Shown here piece by piece: positions 9,123 to 23,592 of a stretch of 64,000 bases of DNA. The DNA lies in assembly GCA_050950345.1 (NCBI GenBank), contig JBMNHK010000008.1, forward strand, positions 69,092-133,091, in the 5' to 3' direction. Source of the stretch: Pelotomaculum_C sp050950345. Its GTDB lineage: Bacteria; Bacillota; Desulfotomaculia; Desulfotomaculales; Pelotomaculaceae. Within the stretch, counting starts at the first letter, position 1. Each line of letters opens with the position of its first letter. The translations under genes were made by a program, and so were the position numbers. Under the pieces are notes generated by a model, which saw only the letters and a list, made by a program, of their open reading frames with translations, did no database searches and had not been told where the DNA came from.

Positions 9123-10043
9123 CTACTTCAGGAAACCTTTGAGAATAGTATCTTCAGCTTCTTCTTCCGTCAATCCCAGCGACATCAGCTTCATCAGCTG
9201 CTCACCGGCAATTCTACCTATAGCGGCCTCATGCACCAGCTGGGCTTCGGCGTGATTGGCAGCAATTTCAGGAATTGAGCGGATCTGAGCTTCGTCCATA
9301 ATGATTGAGTCACACTGGACATGGCCACGGCAGCGTTCTTCACCCACTACCCGCGGGTAAAAAATTTGCCTGGACTTGTCCTGAGCAACAGAACGGGAAA
9401 TCACCTGGGTGGTGGCATCCTGTCCGGCCAGTTCCACAGTTATTTTGGATTCGGCGTATTGTTCTCCGTCTGTCAGCAATCGTTCCGTGATCAGCAAATG
9501 AGCGTTTTTGTGCAGTTTTGCCTCCGTTTCCCGTATGCTGTGGTCAACACCGCGGATCTGGATCATCTCCAGTTCCGCAACACCGCCCTCCTCAATTTCC
9601 AGAACCGTTTTGGGATTGAGTATTTTTTGACCGGTTCCTTTACCTTCACCGTAATGTTTCTCCACATAGCGCATTTTGGCGCCCTTGCGGATAATGAAAT
9701 TGTGGATGCCGTCGTGTCTTGCCGTCCCTTCACCGGGATTATGGATACCGCAACCGGCTACCACCAACACATCTGCTCCTTCGCCGATGTCAAAAGTATT
9801 GTAAACAAGGTCATTAATACCCTCTAGAGTCAAGAGCACGGGTATATGGACACTCTCATTTTTTGTGCCTGGCTTTACAATCACGTCTATGCCGGGCTTA
9901 TCCGTTTTTGTTATTATTTCAATATTTTCAGTTGTGTGCCGGCTGATTCCTTCCCCATTTCTGCGAATATTATAAGCGCCTTGCGGAATGTCATGCAGAT
10001 CGGCTACTGTCTCCAGTATATGCTTATCAATAGCACTTAACAT
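9123..10043 (-). CDS. sufB: SufB/SufD-like Fe-S scaffold of a minimal two-gene system
   Basis: About 306 residues, far shorter than classical SufB (about 460). The beta-helix core and C-terminal SufBD pattern are clear: NIEIITKTDKPGIDVIVKPG, YVEKHYGEGKG, QIRGVDHSIRETEAKL, and AQLVHEAAIGRIAGEQLMKLMSLGL, which contains the conserved HEA of SufB. The frame opens at 10088, but AAAGGA lies 9 bp before the ATG at 10043, which is the better start and sits inside the sufC-like 3' end. With the ATPase it forms a SufB2C2-like scaffold for Fe-S cluster assembly. Such two-gene SufCB/SMS systems are described as early, anaerobe-associated forms of SUF. No SufS or SufU is adjacent. Confidence 0.85.
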   Translation of the reverse strand: MLSAIDKHILETVADLHDIPQGAYNIRRNGEGISRHTTENIEIITKTDKPGIDVIVKPGTKNESVHIPVLLTLEGINDLVYNTFDIGEGADVLVVAGCGIHNPGEGTARHDGIHNFIIRKGAKMRYVEKHYGEGKGTGQKILNPKTVLEIEEGGVAELEMIQIRGVDHSIRETEAKLHKNAHLLITERLLTDGEQYAESKITVELAGQDATTQVISRSVAQDKSRQIFYPRVVGEERCRGHVQCDSIIMDEAQIRSIPEIAANHAEAQLVHEAAIGRIAGEQLMKLMSLGLTEEEAEDTILKGFLK

Positions 10044-10773
10044 CTTCATCAATCCTTTCACAGATAGGACGACACTCGCACACTTCATCCGTCATAATCA
10101 AGGGCAAGATCTCCTCTTTGCTGCCTTTTTGGCCAATAGTCCCATCAACAATCAACACAATCTCGTCCGCCAGGTTGAGGATCCTCTCCTGGTGGGAAAT
10201 GAGGACCAGGGTGGCATCTGACTCTGCGTTTAAGTTGCGGAAAGTCTCAGTTAGCCTGCTAAAACTCCAGAGATCGATGCCTGCTTCCGGCTCGTCAAAT
10301 ATGGCCAACTTGAGATCCCGGGCCAACAAGGAGGCTATCTCTATGCGCTTCAATTCTCCGCCTGATAGGCTGTTATCTACTTCGCGGTCCAAATAATCCT
10401 GAGGGCACAGGCCTACCTTGTTCAGCAGGTTGCAATCAACGATAAACTTATCCTTCCCCCCGGACAGGAGCAATAGTTCTGCCACGGTCATGCCCTTAAA
10501 GCGGGGCGGCTGCTGAAAAGCATAACCGATGCCAAGTTGTGCCCGCTCCGAAATAGTCAGGTTAGTAATATCCCGGCCATTGAGCAGGATCTGTCCCTTT
10601 GTGGCCGGGTAAATACCCATGATAACCTTGGCCAGTGAAGACTTGCCGCCACCGTTGGGACCGGTGAAGACATATAGCAGGTGGTCCTCAAGAGTAAGGT
10701 TGATGTCATGGAGAATCTCTACAGGGCCTTTTTCCCCTTCTAGCGTTAAAGATAAATTTTTGATTTCCAGCAA
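10027..10773 (-). CDS. sufC: SufC-like Fe-S assembly ATPase
   Basis: ABC-class ATPase with Walker A GPNGGGKSS, Q-loop YAFQQPPRFKG (a SufC signature), LSGGELKR, Walker B LAIFDEPEAGIDLW and H-loop ISHQ. The open frame begins at 10812, but a Shine-Dalgarno AAGGAAGTGA precedes a TTG at 10773 that starts LLEIKNLSLTLEG, where the family begins. It overlaps the SufB-like gene, indicating coupled expression. Unlike transport ATPases it is soluble and drives conformational changes of the SufB scaffold. Confidence 0.88.
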   Translation of the reverse strand: MLEIKNLSLTLEGEKGPVEILHDINLTLEDHLLYVFTGPNGGGKSSLAKVIMGIYPATKGQILLNGRDITNLTISERAQLGIGYAFQQPPRFKGMTVAELLLLSGGKDKFIVDCNLLNKVGLCPQDYLDREVDNSLSGGELKRIEIASLLARDLKLAIFDEPEAGIDLWSFSRLTETFRNLNAESDATLVLISHQERILNLADEIVLIVDGTIGQKGSKEEILPLIMTDEVCECRPICERIDEDVKCY

Positions 10774-10944
10774 ACGATTCACTTCCTTCTTGTATAACCC
10801 CTCTATAATCATTTAGAGCGGTCTTCATAAAGCCTGCTTTTTTTCTATTTTCACACTGCAGGCTGACTTTTTCAAGTAGTAGGCACAAGATATATTATTA
10901 ATGTCTGACTCTACTTTGAAATCTTACCAAAGCTGCCGTTAAAT

Positions 10945-11955
10945 TTAATTTATTAGCGACATTTTCTCTAACAACACTCTTGCCTCTTGATCTTGAGTCA
11001 ACCCATAAACCATGCTCAGGCAATACCGAGCTAAATCATAATGTTCATCCTCATAAGCCTTTTTCCCTAGTTCTGTGGCAATGCCCACAACAGCTTCACT
11101 GGGACCAACCTGGATGTTTTCTCTTGTGATTGTCTCTAAAATTTCATCCTGGGCGGGTTGTACAATCATCTCTCCGGTTTGTTGTGAGATATAGAATAAT
11201 TCGGAAGCAACCGCTTCGTGGTTTTCATAATCTCTACTCAAATAATACATATTAATAGCATCCTGGTACTGTTTTACTTCTATAAAATAGAAACCGAAAT
11301 TACGATAACACCTGGCAATTTCGGCATTGGTGGTGGCAAACATCAGTGCCTGTTTGGTTAAATTGTAGTACTCTTCAAAACTGTCTTTTAGTTTCTTGGC
11401 CTCGGCTAATTGAAAATAGGCATAGATGTTGACAGGGTTCCAACTAATGGCCTTTTCCATAGCCTCAATCGCTTTATCTAATTTGTATTCGGCAAGATAG
11501 AGGTAACCGCGGATGATATACATGTCACTGCAATCATGTGGCGCCGGCTGATATGTTTTTTGGGGCTTAAAGATGTGCTCGTAGAGCAGTGCTTGGAACA
11601 TATTTTTGAAGCTAAAATAATCAGTCTGATCATCAGGTTGAACCGAGCTCTCACATAGTTCCAGCAAAGAATCCAGCAACACAGCTGCTTTTTGGTTTTG
11701 CTTTGAGCTTACCAGGTATTTTACTTCCTGGTACATTAACTCTATACTCTTACCGTCGCTATTGAATGACGCTGCTTGAGCTTTTTGATCTTCAGGCAGG
11801 ATATCATAAAGCAGCCTGTTAATCGCCCTTGATATTTCCGCGGCCAAATCGTGCGACTGATATTTATCAGCCTGCGCTTTTAAATATGCAATATCTTTCT
11901 CATTGTTACCTGTAAGCCCACTTGTTATTTCAGAAATTATTTGCTCATATTCCAT
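10945..11955 (-). CDS. TPR-repeat protein of unknown function
   Basis: 336 residues, soluble, acidic, no signal peptide. Residues 145-250 contain at least three tetratricopeptide-like helix pairs (YIIRGYLYLAEYKLDKAIEAM; ISWNPVNIYAYFQLAEAKKL; IARCYRNFGFYFIEVKQYQDAI). Such repeats mediate protein-protein contacts. AGGAGG is placed 8 bp before the ATG. It is a single leftward gene between cca and the sufCB-like operon. I do not recognise a named family. Confidence 0.6.
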   Translation of the reverse strand: MEYEQIISEITSGLTGNNEKDIAYLKAQADKYQSHDLAAEISRAINRLLYDILPEDQKAQAASFNSDGKSIELMYQEVKYLVSSKQNQKAAVLLDSLLELCESSVQPDDQTDYFSFKNMFQALLYEHIFKPQKTYQPAPHDCSDMYIIRGYLYLAEYKLDKAIEAMEKAISWNPVNIYAYFQLAEAKKLKDSFEEYYNLTKQALMFATTNAEIARCYRNFGFYFIEVKQYQDAINMYYLSRDYENHEAVASELFYISQQTGEMIVQPAQDEILETITRENIQVGPSEAVVGIATELGKKAYEDEHYDLARYCLSMVYGLTQDQEARVLLEKMSLIN

Positions 11956-12117
11956 ACTATAACCTCCTTCTGCACCCCTTCACATTACCGCTTAAATACC
12001 TAATCATTATAGCCAGTTTAACGGACATACGTCAATGAAGCAAATAAGATTACCCGGTTGACGACAATTTAAGAACTGCGATATATAGTTTCTGCAACTG
12101 AAATAAAAAGTAAAGAG

Positions 12118-12152
12118 TGCTAAGACTGGAGAATCGCTCCAGCCTTAGCACC
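12118..12152 (-). terminator. Terminator of cca
   Basis: A 15-bp stem with one mismatch, GTGCTAAGACTGGAG (12118-12132) against CTCCAGCCTTAGCAC (12138-12152), lies 12 bp past the cca stop. On the minus strand it is followed by a T-rich stretch (TCTTTACTTTTTATTT). Confidence 0.75.
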
Positions 12153-12164
12153 ACTTTATTGTAT

Positions 12165-13403
12165 TCATTGTCGCCACTTGCTTCTAACTAATGCCTTCAG
12201 GGAGTGCCTGTTATTCAATTCAGGTTTTTCCAACACCATATCTAACAAATGGTTCAAAATGCTGCCAAGCTCCGGTCCCGGTGCAAACCCCATTGCGAGG
12301 AGATCGTTGCCGTTGATGGCCAGTTCACTGATCAAAATCGCTTCCTTGCGGTCAATTATCTCCTTTGACTTTTCCCGGCAAGCCTCCACCCCGACAGCAG
12401 TAAACTCACAGACACCTGTTTGGGCTTCCGCCAGCAGCAAATTGAAGAAATCATCTAAGTTTTGATACCCCAGCCTGCCGATTAGCCTTTTTAGCTCTAC
12501 GGTTGACAACCTGTCCTTAAAATCAATGCTCTCCTGCACAAATAACAAGACCTGCTCAATAATTTGCTTGCTATACTTCAGCCTGGTCAAAATCAGCCGG
12601 ACCATATTGAGGCCGTTCCCGGATGCCTCAAGGGCCTCACGCCGCGTTTTTTTTAAATGGATTGCTTTAACCATAGCGGATAACAGCGCAGCCAACCTGA
12701 TGCTTAGGTTTTGTGGTGTTGCATCAAGAAACTTCTTCAAATGCTCGATTTGCTCCTGAAAAGCCTCTGTACAAGCAAATTCGGGGAATATTTGCCCCAG
12801 CAAGTCAAAACTATTCAGCAGCGCTATTCCCCTGGCAGGACGGCCGCTTAACAATATTTTATTTAGCTCCTCACGTACCCGTTCCGGCGCCGCAGTCCTT
12901 AGCAAATAGCTGTTCTCGGCTATACTAAATCCGGTTTTGCAATCAATAGTGAAGTCCAGGACAACTGCCTGCCTGACAGCCCTTAAAAGGCGCAGAGGAT
13001 CTTCCCGGAACCGGCGCTGTGCCTGGCCAACTGCTCTGATTACTTGATGCTGCAAGTCTTCCCTGCCCCCAAAGCAATCGTAAATTACCCCGCTAAGGTC
13101 CATGGCCATGGCGTTGACCGTAAAGTCCCGCCGCCTGAGATCCTGGCACAGGGTTATAATTGAGGTGACCTCTACCTGGAGGCCCTTTTCGATAACCGTC
13201 ACGGTACCGTGCTGCAGCCCCACCGGCACTACCCTGTCAAACAGCTCCATAACCTGGTCAGGAGTTGCCGTGGTGACAATATCATGATCATGGGGCAGCC
13301 TGCCCAGCAGCAGATCCCTTACACTGCCGCCCACCAGGTAGGCTTCATGACCGGCTGCCAGCAAAGGTTTGATGATTTTTTTTACACCCACTGGCAGTTC
13401 CAT
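12165..13403 (-). CDS. cca: CCA tRNA nucleotidyltransferase / class II poly(A) polymerase family
   Basis: 412 residues. The N-terminal head has GGSVRDLLLGR and the catalytic Asp pair in HDHDIVT, followed by the flexible-loop signature RRDFTVNAMA and the RxxRD-type motif REDPLRLLRAVRQA. The helical body (about 170-400) binds the tRNA acceptor end. It adds or repairs the 3' CCA of tRNAs. GGAG lies 7 bp before the ATG. The gene is monocistronic with its own terminator. Clostridia with this single full-length enzyme use it for all three nucleotides; separate CC- and A-adding versions cannot be excluded from sequence alone. Confidence 0.9.
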   Translation of the reverse strand: MELPVGVKKIIKPLLAAGHEAYLVGGSVRDLLLGRLPHDHDIVTTATPDQVMELFDRVVPVGLQHGTVTVIEKGLQVEVTSIITLCQDLRRRDFTVNAMAMDLSGVIYDCFGGREDLQHQVIRAVGQAQRRFREDPLRLLRAVRQAVVLDFTIDCKTGFSIAENSYLLRTAAPERVREELNKILLSGRPARGIALLNSFDLLGQIFPEFACTEAFQEQIEHLKKFLDATPQNLSIRLAALLSAMVKAIHLKKTRREALEASGNGLNMVRLILTRLKYSKQIIEQVLLFVQESIDFKDRLSTVELKRLIGRLGYQNLDDFFNLLLAEAQTGVCEFTAVGVEACREKSKEIIDRKEAILISELAINGNDLLAMGFAPGPELGSILNHLLDMVLEKPELNNRHSLKALVRSKWRQ

Positions 13404-13625
13404 TTTTACTCCTTTTCCTGATTCAATAACCGGCTTGCATCGCTGCTGTCAAACCCTGGCTCACCAGCCATACCCATCAGGTTGGCAATAGTAGCTATAT
13501 TTCCTTGATGGACATTCTGCCATTTATATTATATATTTTAGTAGTTTTTAAAATTATAAGGCAGGCTTTTAACCTAATTGCTTTTATCATCAAGTCCAGT
13601 CTGGGAAACATCTGGAGGAATATCC

Positions 13626-14315
13626 ATGAAGTATGAAAACATTAAAAAAGCCCTATTTTTATCCCGTCCCAACAGATTCATCGCCAATATAGAAATCGAC
13701 GGCAGAGAGGAGATTTGTCATGTAAAAAACACCGGCCGCTGCAAAGAACTTCTCTTGCCCCGGGCAAATATCTATGTCCAGGAACAGCAAAGTAAGCGCA
13801 GGAAGACAAAATATGATCTGATCAGTGTTTATAAACAAGAAAGGTTAATCAATATCGACAGCCAGGCGCCCAACAAGCTTTTCCATGAATGGGTGCTGGA
13901 AAGCAACTTTTTTAAAGATGTTCAATTGATCAAACCTGAGGCCAGATACAAAAACTCCCGGTTTGATTTTTATCTCGAAACCAGTGACAGAAAGATCCTT
14001 GTGGAAGTAAAAGGCGTGACCCTGGAGGAAAATGGCGTGGCCATGTTCCCCGATGCCCCTACAGAACGGGGTGTCAGGCACCTGCATGAGCTGGGCTTAA
14101 GTATCAAAGAGGGCTTTGAGGCTTACGTCTTCTTTGTCATCCAAATGAAAGGCGTTCGTTATTTCACACCCAATGTCAAAACTCACCCGGCTTTTGGCGA
14201 AACCCTCGTTCAGGCAGCAAATCTAGGGGTACAGGTTTTGGCTTTTGATTGCGAGGTCACAAGTAATACCATTACACCAAGGGACATGGTGGACTGTAAA
14301 TTACAGCTTCTTTAA
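13626..14315 (+). CDS. sfsA: SfsA family protein (sugar fermentation stimulation homologue)
   Basis: 229 residues from the ATG at 13626, which has GGAGGAATATCC directly before it; an earlier in-frame start at 13578 lacks a binding site. Family features are FIANIEIDGREEICHVKNTGRCKELL near the N terminus and FDFYLE then ILVEVKGVTLE, which contains the nuclease-like acidic/EVK core, followed by FPDAPTERGVRHLHEL. E. coli SfsA has an OB fold and a PD-(D/E)XK-like domain; its physiological role is unclear. It stands alone between divergent neighbours. Confidence 0.9.
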   Translation: MKYENIKKALFLSRPNRFIANIEIDGREEICHVKNTGRCKELLLPRANIYVQEQQSKRRKTKYDLISVYKQERLINIDSQAPNKLFHEWVLESNFFKDVQLIKPEARYKNSRFDFYLETSDRKILVEVKGVTLEENGVAMFPDAPTERGVRHLHELGLSIKEGFEAYVFFVIQMKGVRYFTPNVKTHPAFGETLVQAANLGVQVLAFDCEVTSNTITPRDMVDCKLQLL

Positions 14316-14334
14316 AAAGTCGATTTAGAAGTCA

Positions 14335-15426
14335 TTATTCAGGGTTGAATCCTGGTTTTCCTGCTTCGAGCAACACTTTATTGCCCGGCAAGAAAAAACC
14401 CTGGATGAATAACACCACACCTGTTCCTAAAAGCAGCCACTCAACTCTCACTATATCGGCCAAAGGTCCGAACACCAGCATTCCCATCGGCATCATAGCA
14501 CTTGCGAGCATGCCCATGATCCCGAATATCCGTCCCAGATAATCAGCCTCCACCTTTTCCTGCAACAAAACCGTAGCCGGCACATTAAAGAACGGCATAG
14601 CCACTCCTACGATGACCATAATTACCAGGTACAGCCAAAACACCGGCATAACACCAAGGGCAAAGGTACAGATGCCGAAAACCAGACAGGCCAGAGTCAT
14701 TGAATGGATTCTGTTCTTAAAACCACCCCAGGAAGCCATAATAATGCCGCCGCAAATCATACCGCTGGAAAAAGCGACTTCAATAGCCGTCAGGCGCCAT
14801 ACCTCGCTGCCATAGCTGCGCGCTACCTGCAGGGGGGTTAAAAATGAGGCGGGTGCAGCTAAAATGAGGAATACGGCGCAAAAGGCAAAGAAGTTTTTAA
14901 GATAAGCATGATTTTTTATGTAGGCAAAGCCCAGGCTCATATCGCTAAAATAACTGATAGTCTGTTTTTCCCGCGCTTTGTCATGCACAGGAACATGCAA
15001 GAAGAAGAGCAAGGTTGTGATCCCAATGGCGGCAGTAACAACATCGATAAAAAAAATAATTTCAATAGTGGAAAAGGTTAGCAGGGCACCGCTCAGCATC
15101 GGAGATGCCAGGGATACCAGGGATTGGATACTGCTGTTGATGGCATTCACCCTGGTTAGCTTGTTCCCAGGCACAATTTGCGGGAGCAAGGCTCCCACGG
15201 CAGGTATTTGAATTGCTGCACCGAGGGCACGTATTGCAGACATGAAAAAGAGCAGCCAGAGCATTTTATAGCCTGCGAGAAATAACAGGGCTAAGACCAG
15301 TGTAGCCAGGGCAATACTGGAATCCGCCAAAACAATCAAGACTTTGCGATTATAACGGTCAGCCCAAACCCCCGCAAAGGGTGAAAGAAAGAATGTGGGC
15401 AAAAAGCCGGAGTGTGTAAAATAAAT
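14335..15426 (-). pseudogene. MFS transporter, N terminus lost to an IS fragment
   Basis: The open frame runs to 15627, but residues 1-67 are the antisense of an IS256 transposase fragment. MFS-like protein begins around IYFTHSGFLPTFFLSPFAGVWADRYNRK, the loop after TM2 of a typical transporter, so roughly the first 40-50 residues including TM1 and its start codon are missing. The remaining ten or so membrane segments are intact and read without frameshift to 14335. The family is the MFS_3/enterobactin-exporter-like group. Loss of the start and promoter makes function unlikely. Confidence 0.75.
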
Positions 15427-15478
15427 TGTGCTTCTGCTCTTTCCGAATATAAAATAAAACGGAAAGGCAGGAATACAT

Positions 15479-15905
15479 ATGGAGAAGAAGAAACTGGTCA
15501 CCCGAGCCGAGATCAAGCAATTCATCAAAGATAACGACCTAAAAAGCGTTGAAGACATCCAGAAAGTTCTTAAAGACCTCTTTGCCGAGACCTTACAAGA
15601 GATGCTGGAGGCCGAATTGGATACCACCCTAGGCTATGAAAAGAACGATGTTCATAACAAACGCACAAGCAACCGGCGTAATGGGCATAGTGCTAAAACT
15701 GTACGCAGTGAATTCGGCGAAATCAATATACAGATACCCCGGGACCGCGAAGGCGAACATGATCCTCTAATCGTCAAAAAGCATCAGAAGAATGTGACCG
15801 GTATCGAAGACCAAATATTGGCTCTCTACGCCAAAGGGGTCAGCACTCGCGATATCCAGGATCATTTGGAGCGCCTGTACGGAATTGAGGTTTCGCCTAC
15901 TCTTG
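15479..15905 (+). pseudogene. IS256-family transposase, N-terminal fragment
   Basis: About 140 codons with the IS256/Mutator N-terminal pattern: ETLQEMLEAELDTTLGYEK, NRRNGHSAKTVRSEFGEI, IQIPRDREGEHDP, GIEDQILALYAKGVSTRDIQ and YGIEVSP. A complete transposase is about 400 residues; here homology stops abruptly after VSPTL at about 15895, where an IS3 fragment is joined. The catalytic DDE residues are absent. The upstream 50 bp, inside the MFS gene, probably contains the left end of the element. Confidence 0.8.
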
Positions 15906-16286
15906 GATAGCACGATGACCCGCCAGTTGACCATGAATGCTCTAAGACAAGCAGTTTGGCGGCATCGGCCATCGGCGGGGCTTATCCATCACTCTGACCG
16001 GGGCAGCCAGTATGCCAGTTATGAATATCAACAAGCAATAAAAGATTATGAGATGATCCCCAGCATGAGCCGAAAGGGAAATTGTTATGACAATGCCTGT
16101 ATGGAATCATTTTTCGGGACACTAAAGAGGGAGCTTATTTACGGTAACCGCTTTAAGACCAGAGCTGTAGCCCGACAAGCAATTTTCGAATACATTGAAA
16201 TCTTTTACAACCGTATAAGACTGCATTCAGCCCTTGGATATATGTCACCGGTGGAATATGAGCAGGTCTTAAAACCGGCAGCATAA
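15898..16286 (+). pseudogene. IS3-family OrfB transposase, C-terminal fragment
   Basis: This encodes the rve integrase core from just after the first catalytic Asp. It shows DSTMTRQLTMNALRQA, the second Asp in HHSDRGSQYAS, PSMSRKGNCYDNACMESFF with the catalytic Glu, then RLHSALGYMSPVEYE. The OrfA part and the first Asp are missing. It begins in an alternate frame within the last codons of the IS256 fragment, so the two fragments were joined by deletion or insertion. It cannot be active on its own. Confidence 0.8.
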
Positions 16287-16303
16287 TTTAGCCACAACCA
16301 CCA

Positions 16304-16452
16304 GTGGCCGTTCATCGGAGCGAAGCGAAGACCCTTTACGTGGAGAATGCCCATGTTAACCTCTTGCCAAGGGTAGGGCCACCAGCGAAGCGGTGGGCTT
16401 GCCTCTGGCCCTAGAAAACATGGGTGCGAGGCTCCACGTCAAGGGCGGCCAC
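16304..16452. repeat. 150-bp multi-stem palindromic element
   Basis: Nested complementary arms surround a branched centre: GTGGCCG (16304-16310) with CGGCCAC (16446-16452); CCCTTTACGTGGAG (16332-16345) with CTCCACGTCAAGGG (16432-16445, one mismatch); CCCATGTT (16350-16357) with AACATGGG (16417-16424). Smaller hairpins such as CCACC/GGTGG lie inside. It sits between the IS3 fragment and the SDR remnant, whose last codons it reaches. Either a MITE-like insertion or a structured RNA; I do not recognise it. Confidence 0.6.
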
Positions 16453-17587
16453 GGCCTTCTTCGAGTAAAAAAGTTGTGAATCTATAAAAATAGGAGATAA
16501 CTACCCATTTCCCGTGTCTATTTTTCCGGGGAAAGCTCACGGTAAGCTCATTAAAGTCATCATGCATTGGCGATTTAATCGCGGCAGGTGAAGCTGTGTT
16601 AATCCGGATGTGCTTTTCTGACAGGGACCAGGATCTATACTTGGCATAAATAATCATGGTTTCTTTTGATACTGTATAGGCTTTATTAGCTAATTCGGGA
16701 GGTCCTATGAATGCGGGGTCATCTAACCTGTCTTCAAAATACTTAATTGCTTCATCCCAGTCATCTATCATAGCAAAAGGCTTATAAACATCTATATGCA
16801 TAGGCCAGGCGCTACCGGCTACTGAAGAACACATAACAATGGAGCCACCTGCTGGCATCCTGGGAATAAGTGATTCGATTAAACGTCTTGCACCGATAAA
16901 GTTAATTGTAACAACTTGCGTCGGGGTAAATCTTCCACCTCTATAAACTTCGCCGGCAACTCCTGCAATTTAGAATATACAGTCAATTCTGTCCGGCAGC
17001 TGAGCGACGGCATTGTCAATTGACTCTTTGCTGCCCAGGTCTAGCTGGATATACTTCGCAATGTTGTCATCTTTAATTTCGGCTCTGTCAAGGGCATATA
17101 TATTCGCTCCACCAAGATCTTGGAGCAACTGGAATATTGCACCACCGACCATCTGAGCGGCAACATTCCAACCGATCATAGTATCTCTTTCTGGGCCACT
17201 GTAAAAGTCGTCGATTAATAGCAAAGATAGTGGCATTATTATTGCGACGCTTATACCCAAGAGGACTCTCATGCCTAAAATGGCATAAAGGTTATCGGAT
17301 AAAAATACTGGTGCTGTTCCACCGATAATAAATATAATCAATGAAAACAAAACCAATTGGCGTCGAGTGAAAATCTCTGCTATTTTGCCGAATATTGGAG
17401 CAAATATCAACATACAAAGACTTGGTAAGCTTGCAATCAGCATCACGGTGGTGGCACTATGTTGTCCTGCAAACGCTTTGATCATGGCATCCATGGCCGG
17501 TGATACTGCCCCCGCAGATACTTCATTAAGCGCTACGGCTAGAACAGCTAATTTCAATATCAGTGGGTGTACCTTTTTCATTACCAT
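16439..17587 (-). pseudogene. Chimeric MFS::short-chain dehydrogenase remnant with in-frame stop
   Basis: Residues 1 to about 155 are the N-terminal half of an MFS transporter (NEVSAGAVSPAMDAMIKAF, MRVLLGISVAIIMPLSLLLI). At about IFQLLQDLGGANIYALDRAE the frame passes without interruption into a short-chain dehydrogenase lacking its NAD-binding N terminus. A TAA at 16970-16972 interrupts the SDR, but the same frame continues downstream with AGVAGEVYRGGRF, QVVTINFIGARRLIE, SIVMCSSVAGSAW, the catalytic YTVSK and INTASPAAIKSP. The final codons run into the palindromic element. A deletion fused two genes and the product then accumulated a nonsense mutation. It is non-functional as read. Confidence 0.8.
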
Positions 17588-17798
17588 TTGCTGATTCTCC
17601 TTAAAATTCTCAATTTAATAAATTCATTATTATGACAAAGACCACACACCTCTTTTCGACAAAAAATTACATATTTCGAATCCTATTAATACTTAGAATT
17701 GTAGAAAAATTATCAATAATTGTGAAACAGTTTATTTCGTTGACTTAACAGTTAAATACTGTACCGCGGTTTGGTCATCAGTCTACAGAAAATAATTA

Positions 17799-17912
17799 AC
17801 CCCATGGTTGTTAAACCACAGGGCTTAAAATTAATGCGACTTACGACCATGCTCTCCCAGGGTGCAATGCTCCAAGTACCATCAACCCAGAAAGCGATTC
17901 GGTCAGACGTGG
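17799..17912 (-). pseudogene. Decayed duplicate of the 5S 3' half and its terminator
   Basis: At 17836-17900 the plus strand shows a diverged copy of the 5S gene 3' half. Blocks such as CTCTCCCAG and CCAAGTACCATC are displaced exactly 120 bp from the same blocks in the intact 5S gene. The hairpin at 17799-17825 (CCCCATGGTT with AACCACAGGG) corresponds to the terminator after the intact copy. An old tandem duplication of 5S plus terminator explains both; the 5' half is not recognisable. Confidence 0.65.
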
Positions 17913-17923
17913 AAATAAACAAA

Positions 17924-17944
17924 CCTCATGGTTTGACCATGAGG
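17924..17944 (-). terminator. Terminator of the rRNA operon
   Basis: On the minus strand CCTCATGG and CCATGAGG form a perfect 8-bp stem with a 5-nt loop, followed by TTTGTTTATTT. It lies 13 bp beyond the end of 5S. Confidence 0.8.
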
Positions 17945-17956
17945 CTTTAAAATTGT

Positions 17957-18073
17957 TCTGGCGACGACCTACTCTCCCAGGGGCCTGCGCCCCAAGTACC
18001 ATCGGCTCTGGAGGGCTTAACTGCCGTGTTCGGGATGGGAACGGGTGTACCCCCTCCGATATTGTCACCAGAA
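17957..18073 (-). rRNA. rrf: 5S ribosomal RNA
   Basis: About 117 nt. Read on the minus strand it begins TCTGGTGACAAT and contains the universal CCCATCCCGAACACGG loop and GGTACTTGG, ending AGGTCGTCGCCAGA, which pairs with the 5' end. It is the last gene of the 16S-23S-5S operon. Open frames drawn here in other frames are not genes. Confidence 0.93.
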
Positions 18074-18205
18074 ACTTTTTTCCTTTTTTAAGTCTTTGCA
18101 GCTTGCAACCGTAAGCATTACCTTACCTTTACACAAACTGCTTCTCCCTTAAATCTGCTCCCTCAAAACTGTACAGCATATTCGAACAAGTTTTAGCTCT
18201 TTTAC

Positions 18206-18235
18206 GACGTCTGACGTCTGACGTCCGACGTCCGA
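18206..18235. repeat. Heptamer repeat in the 23S-5S spacer
   Basis: Four tandem heptamers, GACGTCT twice and then GACGTCC twice, lie immediately past the 23S 3' end. The same unit recurs in the 16S-23S spacer (21721-21736) and many times in the 16S V1 insertion (23188-23289). Confidence 0.8.
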
Positions 18236-18238
18236 TTA

Positions 18239-23354
<5,116 letters not shown>

Positions 23355-23562
23355 AATATTTGAAAAGTTTAATCTCGCTCGTATGTTTGTGAGCCTGCGC
23401 TTCTTGCGCTTCTCACTCGTTGTCGCGTCTCGTGATTTGTTTATCCCGAGCCGCTTTGGAATGTACTGCTCGTTTTAGTTTACTTTGACGAGAGTCATGT
23501 GTTTACATCCATCCACTGTTTAGTTTTCAAAGACCACGTCGCTCTTCATAGCGACATCTTTT

Positions 23563-23592
23563 ATCTTATCATCCTTGCCAGCCATCCGTCAA
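23563..23592 (-). promoter_or_regulatory. rRNA operon promoter
   Basis: On the minus strand TTGACG (23587-23592) and TAAGAT (23563-23568) are 18 bp apart, about 210 bp upstream of mature 16S. The leader then carries a GTCGCT/AGCGAC hairpin and a boxA-like GTCTTTGAAAACT. A second promoter further upstream is possible. 23593-23883 otherwise shows no gene. Confidence 0.6.

Noticed and set aside
16304..16452. Integron attC site
   Set aside because: A GTTAACC core-like sequence occurs, but no matching R'' core and no integron integrase; the stems do not fit the attC layout.
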